A stretch of DNA of 49,982 nucleotides, from positions 1 to 49,982 of the forward strand of contig NZ_JADEXU010000046.1 in NCBI RefSeq assembly GCF_015206895.1, given 5' to 3'. Position 1 is the stretch's first letter. The number at the start of each line of letters is the position of its first letter. Below the pieces are notes generated by a model that did no database searches, was not told the origin of the DNA, and worked only from the letters and a program-made list of their open reading frames with translations. Below are positions 17,919 to 25,377 of the stretch, piece by piece. Source of the DNA: Nostoc sp. LEGE 12450 (lineage in GTDB: Bacteria; Cyanobacteriota; Cyanobacteriia; Cyanobacteriales; Nostocaceae). Made by a program: the position numbers and the translations under genes.

Positions 17919-18653
17919 GTGGCAACTATTAAATGTAGAAAAATCACTTTTGATAATATCCAGGCAATTTTGTTTGACAAAAACGGTACTCTAGAAGATT
18001 CAGAAACGTATTTGCGATCGCTCGCACAAAAGGCAACAAGATTAATAGATGCTCAAATCCCTGGAACTGGGGAACCCCTATTAATGGCATTTGGCATCAA
18101 TGGCAATCTTCTAGATCCGGCAGGCTTGATATCGGTAGCGAGTCGCCGCGAAACAGAAGTTGCAGCTGCGGCATATATTGCCGAAACAGGGAAAGGATGG
18201 TTTGAGTCCTTAAAAATAGCCCGTCAAGCTTTGGATGAAGCAGAAAAATACATCGAACAAACTCCTTCACCGCTATTCGTGGGTAGCTTAGACTTGTTGA
18301 AATACCTACGCAAAGGAGGTTTAAAACTCGGTATCCTCTCAGCTGCAACAACTGATGAAGTAAATAAGTTTGTAGCGCATCACCAATTAAGCGATTATAT
18401 CCAGTTAAAAATGGGAGTAGATGAGGGACCGAGCAAACCAGATCCAGTCCTATTTTTGCAAGCTTGCGAAGCATTGGGAGTTGAACCAGGTGCTACTTTG
18501 ATGGTAGGTGATGCAGTTGGCGATATGCAAATGGCACGTAATGCTAAAGCCGCAGGTTGTATCGGTATCACTTGGGTGGGTAAGTCAGATAATGTCCGAG
18601 GTGCAGATGTGGTGATTAATCAACTTGATGAAATCCAGATTTTAGAAGATTAG
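17919..18653 (+). CDS. HAD-superfamily hydrolase with DxN variant of motif I
   Basis: 244-residue HAD protein of the phosphatase/phosphoglycolate phosphatase type, starting at GTG 17919. Motif I is FDKNGTL: nucleophile D20 is present, but the second Asp, the usual general acid/base, is Asn22. Motif II is likely ILSAATT, motif III lysine is in GPSKPDP (about 168), and motif IV is MVGDAVGD (about 193-200). A helical cap lies between motifs I and II. With D22 replaced, ordinary phosphomonoesterase turnover may be weak, or the protein may be non-catalytic. No close operon partner; preceded by the rpsA terminator and followed by a hairpin. Confidence 0.8.
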   Translation: MATIKCRKITFDNIQAILFDKNGTLEDSETYLRSLAQKATRLIDAQIPGTGEPLLMAFGINGNLLDPAGLISVASRRETEVAAAAYIAETGKGWFESLKIARQALDEAEKYIEQTPSPLFVGSLDLLKYLRKGGLKLGILSAATTDEVNKFVAHHQLSDYIQLKMGVDEGPSKPDPVLFLQACEALGVEPGATLMVGDAVGDMQMARNAKAAGCIGITWVGKSDNVRGADVVINQLDEIQILED

Positions 18654-18739
18654 CAGCCTTAACAAGTTGAATTCGCAGAGGTTACAGGCACATAAACGAG
18701 AGCTACACAGATTTGGTCTAAGGTTAAATCAAGAGTCTG

Positions 18740-18760
18740 AAACCCGCGCAGGCGGGTTTT
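18740..18760 (+). terminator. REP-like hairpin/terminator after the HAD gene
   Basis: AAACCCGC (18740-18747), loop GCAG, GCGGGTTT (18752-18759), followed by T and GAC. It has the form of an intrinsic terminator but also matches a hairpin dispersed widely in Nostoc genomes (CCCGCGCAGGCGGG core), so it may be a REP element serving as terminator. Confidence 0.65.
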
Positions 18761-18895
18761 GACTTTATAGGCGCGGTTTCTAACAGCCGATTTTAAGTTG
18801 ACTAAATAAAGAAAGTTTTTATATCATACTAATCTTTTTATGTCAAGTAAAATAGACTAAAATATTAATTACTTCTCACAATTGTAAAACAAGCC

Positions 18896-19488
18896 ATGCA
18901 AAACACAGAAACGACGTTAAGGCTTCGCCTGTGGACAGTTGAAGAATACCATCGGATGGCTGAGGCTGGGATTTTTGGTGCAGATGAACGAGTAGAACTC
19001 CTAGAAGGAAAGATTATTTGGATGATTGCTAAAGGGACAGCCCATCGTTCAGCAGTGGGGAGAACAGATAGATTACTGCAAAATAGTTTGAGGAATCGGG
19101 CTTGGGTGTGTATTCAAGACCCAGTAAAGTTAAACGCACGAATCTGAACCAGAACCGGATATAGCTGTCGTTAAAGTAGATCCACTAGACTACGCAGACC
19201 ATCATCCCACTCCAAAAGAAGTTTATCTGATTATTGAAGTAGCAGATAGCAGCCTGAAACTAGACTGCGAAATCAAAGCTAAAGCCTACTCGCAAGCGGG
19301 AATTACAGATTATTGGGTGTTAGATGTGGTTAGTCGTCAATTGCACGTCTTTCGAGAACCAACTCAGAATGGCTATCAAAGTGAAGTGATTTTGGCAGAA
19401 GATGCGACTATTTCACCTTTAGAGTTTCCTGATTTGAGCATTACGGTTTTAGAAATGTTACCGCCCGTAATTGTGATTGGATCTTAGT
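18896..19488 (+). pseudogene. Uma2-family PD-(D/E)XK protein, broken by one frameshift
   Basis: The first frame (18896-19147, 83 residues) has the Uma2 N-terminus WTVEEYHRMAEAGIFGADERVELLEG and ends at a TGA just after DPVKLNAR. From about 19143 the +1 frame continues without a stop to TAG at 19486, giving SEPEPDIAVVK, VYLIIEVADSSLKLD and YWVLDV, the catalytic core of the family (Asp, Glu and a downstream Lys). One indel near 19141 therefore splits an otherwise intact gene of about 197 codons. Uma2 proteins are very numerous in cyanobacteria and are thought to be nuclease-like; their biological role is unclear. A sequencing error cannot be excluded. Confidence 0.88.
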
Positions 19489-19558
19489 TGAGAGTTAATT
19501 TTATCAAAAAAAACGTATTTAAGCCCGCCGTACCCATCTCCAAAGTAACAAAATAAAG

Positions 19559-19999
19559 TTATTTTCTAATATTAATATTATTTATTTTTGTCCCAAGAAT
19601 TGATTGTTCTTTATCCTTAATTAAAAATTTAGAACTATTAATTCTCATAACTTCATAATTTTCTACCATAAGCACCGAACTTAAAGTAGCTATCATATCT
19701 GCAATGGATATCTTAAAAACTAGTGGTATCCTTAAGTTCAAAAAGGATTTTGGCATAGTTTTAACATTTAAATACAATTTTTTTTGACTTACGTACCAAA
19801 CGCCAGTAAATTTATTGCCTGTTATAAGTTCTTTAGGCTTAGAGAAAAGCAATGTTTGAACCGTAGTTTGCTCATAAGTCATATCATCTTTAAATTCAAT
19901 AGTAACTTTTTCAGAGGACGTATCAAAACGCCATTTTCCAAAAAGTAAAATTTCTATTTCTATATCAGAATGCTTACTGTTACTCATGTTGATCCTCAA
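19559..19999 (-). CDS. Hypothetical beta-rich protein
   Basis: 146 residues, no signal peptide. The sequence alternates hydrophobic and polar residues (FGKWRFDTSSEKVTIEF, ITGNKFTGVWYVSQKKLYL), suggesting a small beta-barrel or lipocalin-like fold. I do not recognise it. A likely internal start is MSNSKHSD (residue 5), four codons later. It follows the GUN4-domain gene on the same strand with only 13 bp between, so the two are probably co-transcribed and functionally linked. Confidence 0.5.
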   Translation of the reverse strand: MRINMSNSKHSDIEIEILLFGKWRFDTSSEKVTIEFKDDMTYEQTTVQTLLFSKPKELITGNKFTGVWYVSQKKLYLNVKTMPKSFLNLRIPLVFKISIADMIATLSSVLMVENYEVMRINSSKFLIKDKEQSILGTKINNINIRK

Positions 20000-20012
20000 A
20001 TTAGCTTTAGCT

Positions 20013-21731
20013 CTAATTTTTCCTATTCTTAATAAATGTACGATTACCGCATAAGAAAGTTCCGTTACAATTTTTTACACGAGAAAAGAATAAGTGCATC
20101 TGCCAAACTAACCAAGACTTGACTCGCCAAGCTCCCATTGAAAGGTGTTCTGTAGATGATTTTGGGGATAAGTCAAAACTATGTTGATCGTAGTGTAACC
20201 ATTGGGCTGGCAAGTGTCCCATCGGTGTCATAGGGGACAATTTAAAAGTTAGTTGCTCATAGTCTAACCAGTTTCCCTCTTTTCGCCAACCAAGGCGATC
20301 GCCAAGTCTTTTTTCTGTTTCGTAGTCTACCTGACCACCCATTTCGCTCCAGATAGTTTGCTGAACAGTGAAGCCGAAATAGCCATAACTATATTGATCC
20401 CAAAGTTGATCGATAGTGTGAAGGTCTTGGCAAGAAAAGTTATCAATATCTTCCTTATAAACTTCATTCCAATAATTTTTATTTATGACTTTTAGCATTA
20501 ACTTAGTGGTTTCAATATCAGCCTCTTTCCACTGATGTTGTGCTAGGAGATCCCGCAATTGGGTATAATCAATACCTTTATTGCTAGGAAATTTTTTTGC
20601 CAACGTAATATTGTCATTAGTCAGCCCTATTAATCCTGTTCCTTCAACAGGAGATAGAGAATCTGTAGAGATAAAATTTACTTCTGCTATACCTAGCGCT
20701 TTTCCTTGATCTGTTAGTTGCTTGGATATATAGTTAGATATTAAATCAATGCCCTTGTCTAAAAAGACACCATTTTCGCTCAAATCAAAATTATGGATTT
20801 GCCAATCTAATAATTGAGATTGAATAAAAGCATCTTTTAATCTGGCTTTTTTCTCATAACTTGTCACCATAAAATCGAGAAAAGTTTCAGAAATAGCCTC
20901 GTTTTTTTCAAGGTTAAATAAGTTTGATTGATACTTTAAAATATTATCACCTAAATTTTTAATATCTCCAACAGTTGCGTAAAAGTATTCATCTACTTTT
21001 ATGACTTCATCTATTAAAGATTGAAAGGGACTAAAGTAATCTTGTAAAGAATTTTCAAAGTTAATTGCAGTGTGGGCAATTTTAGCTATTTCTTGACGAA
21101 TCTTATAGGCTTTTCTTTGATATTCGTAAATCTCTTGATATACTTCTAAATCTTTTACTATTTGCTGAACAATTTCTTTTTGATTTTTTGTATCTTCTGC
21201 AAGATTTTTAATTCCTTCACTAAGCAATTTTATTTTTTCTAGCATTAAAAAATAAGCATTACTCAGTAGCAAAACTGCTTTTAGATTTTCTTGTTTTTCC
21301 CATGTTAGCTCATCAAGTATTTTCGGATTTTTATGATTTTTTAGTTCTAATTTACTTCTTTCGTCTTCTAAGCTTTTTATAGCCAAATATTTTTGTTTAA
21401 ATAATTCTTTTAAGTCATCCGCAAGATTTAATAAAAACTCATGATAATTATCCTTATAATTTTCTAAAAAATCAATAATATGGCTGTAATCTTTAATAAA
21501 TAATTGGATTTCCTGAAAAACTTCTCCCTGGCTAATTTCTTCTTTTCGCTTAATTATCCCACCAAGGTGATGATGATATCGAACGCCTTCTTTAATTAAT
21601 CTCTGACGTTCTCTAATTTTTTTTTGAACTACTTTTACAGCAGTATTTTTAAGAACTGGTAATTGATAGGTTCTTTCATAAATTGAAATAGTTTTGTAAG
21701 TAATTAGTTGTCTTTGCTGTTTAGTTAGCAT
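20013..21731 (-). CDS. Coiled-coil protein with C-terminal GUN4 domain
   Basis: 572 residues. About 1-380 is helical and lysine/glutamate-rich with long coiled-coil stretches (for example 60-260), no membrane segment and no recognised catalytic motif. A GUN4 domain follows at about 389-505: DYTQLRDLLAQHQWKEAD, then LMLKV, CQDLHTIDQLW and YGYFGFTVQQTIW, ending in GHLPAQW. GUN4 binds tetrapyrroles and in cyanobacteria also occurs as a module in signalling proteins. Just after it, YDQHSFDLSPKSSTEHL looks like a second, degenerate copy of the domain's last segment (YEQLTFKLSPMTPMGHL). The C-terminal LFFSRVKNC resembles endings of other GUN4 proteins. Role unknown; probably a tetrapyrrole- or ligand-sensing scaffold. 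Confidence 0.72.
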   Translation of the reverse strand: MLTKQQRQLITYKTISIYERTYQLPVLKNTAVKVVQKKIRERQRLIKEGVRYHHHLGGIIKRKEEISQGEVFQEIQLFIKDYSHIIDFLENYKDNYHEFLLNLADDLKELFKQKYLAIKSLEDERSKLELKNHKNPKILDELTWEKQENLKAVLLLSNAYFLMLEKIKLLSEGIKNLAEDTKNQKEIVQQIVKDLEVYQEIYEYQRKAYKIRQEIAKIAHTAINFENSLQDYFSPFQSLIDEVIKVDEYFYATVGDIKNLGDNILKYQSNLFNLEKNEAISETFLDFMVTSYEKKARLKDAFIQSQLLDWQIHNFDLSENGVFLDKGIDLISNYISKQLTDQGKALGIAEVNFISTDSLSPVEGTGLIGLTNDNITLAKKFPSNKGIDYTQLRDLLAQHQWKEADIETTKLMLKVINKNYWNEVYKEDIDNFSCQDLHTIDQLWDQYSYGYFGFTVQQTIWSEMGGQVDYETEKRLGDRLGWRKEGNWLDYEQLTFKLSPMTPMGHLPAQWLHYDQHSFDLSPKSSTEHLSMGAWRVKSWLVWQMHLFFSRVKNCNGTFLCGNRTFIKNRKN

Positions 21732-21873
21732 AACCTGGATTTTAAAAATTACAAATATTCGTTAAGCTCTTACCCATTTCAATACCTTTGGGTCTTTTTC
21801 ATAGCGGTAGGTAAACCCATCATTAGCAATAATGGACTTCCCAAGGCTAGCCTTGCTTCTGATGGTGTTAATG

Positions 21874-22200
21874 CTACAGTCTGTTAAAAATATCCTGAGT
21901 TAACTCCCAATTAATCTTGCGTTTAGCACTTTGAATAATATTATAAAATCTTTGCTGGATTATATTTAATTCTTTTTTTTCTCCATGAAAGAAAGCTATT
22001 GATTCAGCGTGATTACGTACATGAGTCAGGCTATAAGCATAGTTTGCATCAAATTCTAGTTCCTCTTGTTTAATCTTATTTAATTCTTGAGCCAAATAAA
22101 CAGCAATTAAATTGCCTATTATCGTATAAACAACAAATACAACTGCAACAAATTGGTAAAGAGACCAGATATTGACTACATTTTTTGTTTTGCAATGCTT
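21874..22200 (-). pseudogene. Fragment of an SbmA/BacA-like ABC transporter
   Basis: The open frame from about 22200 down to TAA at 21874 reads WSLYQFVAVVFVVYTIIGNL, then FDANYAYSLTHVRNHAESIAF and FHGEKKELNIIQQRF. This matches the membrane-domain segment of SbmA/BacA/YddA-type ABC transporters (FDA/E-N-Y-R-YSL-RVR-AESIAF). The N-terminal part of the membrane domain and the whole ATPase domain are missing, so only about 108 codons of a ~600-codon gene survive. No intact copy is nearby. Confidence 0.7.
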
Positions 22201-22321
22201 TTAAGGGTTTTACAGTAATATGCAAACAAAGTCTATATATTTATTTTAGCTGTAGAATGTAACTCGCGCATATTTCTTTCCATCCCATGACAGTAGCGAG
22301 CTACTAATATGAGAAGATCAA

Positions 22322-22930
22322 TTATTTAAACACCCCATTTTTCCATAACTCCAATACCTCCTTGGCTGTAAAATAGCGTTCTTGCTCAACAGCAAGAGAT
22401 TTAATCACAGAGCGCATTTTTTCATATTGCTTCCTTGGTTGAGGATTTTGTAGTTGCTTTTCAAATAGATATTGAAAATTACTAATACCACTCCATTTAC
22501 CGAAGAGAACCTCTATGGTGTTGTAAGGTAAAGCAGCATAGCTTTGAGGGTCGTTAAACAAAGAATTAACATGAATGCCTGATTCGTGGCGTTGAGCAGT
22601 TTGAGAGTAAGGTGCAGCTGGACGAATTCCCAACTGCTCAATGTAATCAGTCACAGCGGCGATCGCATCATAATTAATCCCTTTGACTTCGATTCCGAAA
22701 CGGACTCGCAATCCATTTAGTACCTGCTCAGTGGCAATATTTCCGGCTCGTTCACCAATTGCGCAAAACGTACCCGATACTAAAGTCGCTCCGGCTATGA
22801 CAGACTGGAGAGTATTTTCGAGAGCCAAGCCCATGTCATTGTGGTAGTGTACCCCGAACCCCAGTTGTACGTGGCAGCAGGTCATTAATCCAGATATAGC
22901 TCTTTTCTGGAGTGAGAACTCCGACTGTAT
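22322..22930 (-). pseudogene. Truncated, frameshifted NifV/LeuA-like acyltransferase (HMGL family)
   Basis: The main frame carries the C-terminal half of a homocitrate/isopropylmalate synthase-type enzyme: VHYHNDMGLALENT (metal-binding HxHND), the GERAGNIATEQV motif and HESGIHVNSLFNDP. Immediately upstream, in a different frame, DTVGVLTPEKSYIWINDLL is readable (about 22929 to 22860), the stretch that normally precedes HxHND; so there is a frameshift near 22855. The catalytic N-terminal TIM-barrel part is missing and the coding sequence stops at about 22929, where unrelated plus-strand sequence begins. A dead gene, truncated probably by insertion of the adjacent transposase. Confidence 0.8.
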
Positions 22931-23202
22931 CACAAGCCTTCTTAGCCTTCAATCAATCTCATCAACTTGAGACTGAAACACAAGAAAATAGTGATATTGA
23001 TTTTTCTCATCATCCGCAATGGAATCATGAATCCGGATGGAAGAATACTTTAAATAATCTGCATCTCATTATCCAACCACTTTTAATATTTTGGTTAATT
23101 TATCCCTGGTTAAGTATTTTCCCTAATTCACAGTTGTTACTGGGATTCAATCATTTAATTGCTGCAATTAATCAATTTAAACCCTGTTATGTTTCTGGAT
23201 AA
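22925..23202 (+). pseudogene. Probable C-terminal remnant of a transposase
   Basis: A plus-strand frame (TVSQAFLAFNQSHQLETETQ through WKNTLNNLHLIIQPLLIFWL to the stop at 23202) starts exactly where homology to the NifV-like gene ends. The tryptophan- and proline-rich C-terminal WLIYPWLSIFPN sequence resembles tails of Nostoc DDE transposases. No start codon, catalytic residues or terminal repeats are visible. The assignment is tentative, but an insertion remnant would explain the broken neighbour. Confidence 0.4.
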
Positions 23203-23654
23203 TTTAGGTTCTTTACTACTTGCTTATCTCGGAAAGTGACAGAAGAGGGGTAATTATAAAAAGCCTCTGACTTACCAGAGGCTTTTTGTATCAATTGGAA
23301 CATTTTTTTGGTATAACAGCTTTCTGCCTCTTGATAAGACTTTTTATGACTAAATAAGACAAAGCACTTGGAATTGACTTTTAAACACCTAACTATAGAA
23401 GTCTTTTTCATGCTGTGTTTATTGAAGAAACAGTTTAATTTAGATTCATGGTTAAACAACAGGTTCTGAAAACGGCTTGCACAAAACCAAACAACTAAGG
23501 CTCTATTGAAAATAAGAAATAATATTTATTTTCATCAAACTCTAAGCCGCTAAATTCCAGTAAATGTAAATTCAAATAGAAAGTTTACATCTGTGCAAAC
23601 GACAACTTAATCTGAACTTGACCAACTCACAATCAACACCTAAAGGACAAAAAA
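23203..23654. other. Intergenic region before the secretion locus
   Basis: About 450 bp. It holds the bidirectional hairpin at 23258-23287. A 90-residue minus frame there lacks coding character. The last 60 nt contain the leader of the PPC gene with a good ribosome site, AAAGGA, about 9 nt before the ATG at 23655. No other feature is seen. Confidence 0.5.
23258..23287. terminator. Bidirectional terminator-like hairpin
   Basis: AAAAAGCCTCTG (23258-23269), loop ACTTAC, CAGAGGCTTTTT (23276-23287). The A-run on one side and T-run on the other allow termination in both directions. Confidence 0.85.
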
Positions 23655-24413
23655 ATGGCACTTTACAATCTTGGTACACTCGGCAGCACCCCCATTCTTC
23701 AGAGTGACTTTCATTTAGATCCATCTGACCTCACGGATGTCTTTCAGTTCAAAATCACCAGTAGCAAAAACATCAACCTGTCTTTGACAGATATCAGCGC
23801 TGGCGATAATGCCGACATCCGACTGTTTCGAGATTCTAACAATAACGGTGTATTGGACGACTTCGACCGAAAAGTTGGACTTGTTTCCAATCAGGGAAGC
23901 AACCATGATGAGGCGATTAACTTTAAAACTAGCTCAGGTACTTTTTTTGCCGAAGTATCTCCGGTCAGTTTAGCTAGTTTAGGCGATCTTAGCTACGATT
24001 TAGCCTTGTCTGCGACTGAACCTTCTGGAACTGCGGTTTCAGCTAGTTTCAGCAATCTTCTGCCTAAGGAATTTGTACTTGGTAACTTGTCAGCTGATGT
24101 GACTCGTACAGGTAACGTCAATAACACTAACACTGCTGATGTTTACAACTTCTCTTTGGGAAACTTTGAGGGTGTCAACATTAAATTGAACGGACTAAGT
24201 ACTGATGCTGACATGCGGCTGATCCGAGACATTAACAATAATCGCATTGTTGATGCCGGAGAGGAAATTGCACGCTCTACTAACGGAGGTATTAGTTCAG
24301 AACTGATTTCCAACATTAACCAAGCTGGTAATTACTTCTTGCAGGTTACTGAATTCAGTGGTGCGACTAACTACAACCTGACTCTTGACCACTTCACCAC
24401 CACCTTTGCTTAA
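23655..24413 (+). CDS. Leaderless PPC-repeat protein, likely type I secretion cargo
   Basis: 252 residues with two tandem PPC (pre-peptidase C-terminal) type beta domains, about 1-120 and 125-252. Each contains an EF-hand-like calcium loop: D60-S-N-N-N-G-V-L-D in the first and D192-I-N-N-N-R-I-V-D in the second. There is no Sec signal, membrane helix or double-glycine leader. It directly precedes an isomerase, an ABC exporter and a HlyD adaptor in the same direction, so it is the obvious substrate of that type I system. Calcium binding after export would drive folding, as for RTX proteins; this is inferred. A hairpin separates it from the machinery genes. Confidence 0.75.
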   Translation: MALYNLGTLGSTPILQSDFHLDPSDLTDVFQFKITSSKNINLSLTDISAGDNADIRLFRDSNNNGVLDDFDRKVGLVSNQGSNHDEAINFKTSSGTFFAEVSPVSLASLGDLSYDLALSATEPSGTAVSASFSNLLPKEFVLGNLSADVTRTGNVNNTNTADVYNFSLGNFEGVNIKLNGLSTDADMRLIRDINNNRIVDAGEEIARSTNGGISSELISNINQAGNYFLQVTEFSGATNYNLTLDHFTTTFA

Positions 24414-24441
24414 GTTTAGGCATCGGCAGTGATGAGCGGTA

Positions 24442-24523
24442 CTTGAAAGCATTGTACGGCAATGCTTTCAAGCGTATGCAAATGATGCAAGCGGCAGAGA
24501 ATCATACTTGAACTTTGCCGCTT
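24442..24523 (+). promoter_or_regulatory. Intercistronic hairpins after the cargo gene
   Basis: CTTGAAAGCATTG (24442-24454), loop TACGG, and its exact 13-nt complement (24460-24472) form a strong stem. A second stem, AAGCGGCA (24489-24496) with TGCCGCTT (24516-24523), follows. Neither has a T-run. They lie between cargo and secretion genes and probably stabilise cargo mRNA or partly stop transcription. Confidence 0.6.
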
Positions 24524-24581
24524 TATTACAAAAATCGTAGCTGCACTTATCAAAATATTTCAACAAAATTAGGATTTAAAT

Positions 24582-25361
24582 ATGAATAAATCTTTACAAA
24601 TAGGCGAACATGCCCTCTTACCGCCAGAAATTATCCCCTTTTTAGCTAGTTACAATCTAATCCCACAATTGTTATCTCAGAGTATTATCGAATCTGCGAT
24701 CGCACCAATCACCTGCACATCATCCGAAACATCTCATGCTTTAGAACAATTTTATCAGCATTGGGATTTGACAACTGAGCAAAAAATCCAAGATTGGTGC
24801 TTACGTTACGGTTTAACTCAAGAACAATTAGAACTTTTTGCAACCCGAAAGCTCAGAGTCGAAAAGTTCAAGCAAATAACTTGGGGACATCAACTAGAAT
24901 CTTACTTCCTTAAATACAAAAGACATTTTGATAAAGTAATTTATTCTTTAATTCGGACTGATAACAGAGGAACTGCTAACGAGCTATATTTCCGAATTAC
25001 AGAAGGGGAACAGTCATTTGCTGAGTTGGCGCATGAATATTCTCAAGGACCTGAAGCTGATACAAGTGGCATCATTGGCCCGGTGGAAGTTGGTACAATT
25101 ACCCCAAATTTTGCTCAGTTACTTTGCACAAGTCAAGTGAGTATAGTTCAAGCACCTGTAGCCTTTGGAGAATCATGGGTGATTGTCCGGGTGGAAAAGT
25201 TTATAACTGCACAGTTAGACAATTTTATGCGCCAACGATTGCTGCAAGAGAATTTTGAAACTTGGTTTCAACAGCAACTAAATCAACTATCACCAGAAGA
25301 AAAAACCTGGATGGGAATCAACACAAAACCAGCACAGGTTCAACAAGCCATCGCTGCATAG
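24582..25361 (+). CDS. PpiC-type peptidyl-prolyl isomerase of the secretion locus
   Basis: 259 residues. A helical N-terminal part (about 1-115) precedes a parvulin-like core at about 115-208, with YFRITEGEQSFAELAHEYSQ, then SGIIGPVEVGTI and VQAPVAFGESWVIVRV, and a glutamine-rich helical tail. There is no signal peptide, so it appears cytosolic, unlike SurA or PrsA. It lies 16 bp before the ABC transporter gene, which argues for one operon and a role in keeping the cargo export-competent. Similar isomerases accompany HlyB/HlyD pairs in cyanobacteria. The start ATG has AGGA about 7 nt upstream. Confidence 0.8.
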   Translation: MNKSLQIGEHALLPPEIIPFLASYNLIPQLLSQSIIESAIAPITCTSSETSHALEQFYQHWDLTTEQKIQDWCLRYGLTQEQLELFATRKLRVEKFKQITWGHQLESYFLKYKRHFDKVIYSLIRTDNRGTANELYFRITEGEQSFAELAHEYSQGPEADTSGIIGPVEVGTITPNFAQLLCTSQVSIVQAPVAFGESWVIVRVEKFITAQLDNFMRQRLLQENFETWFQQQLNQLSPEEKTWMGINTKPAQVQQAIAA

Positions 25362-25377
25362 AACTTATTAAAATAGG

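Noticed and set aside
23187..23459. 90-codon minus-strand ORF
   Set aside because: Overlaps the bidirectional terminator hairpin, shows no recognisable motif and no ribosome site.
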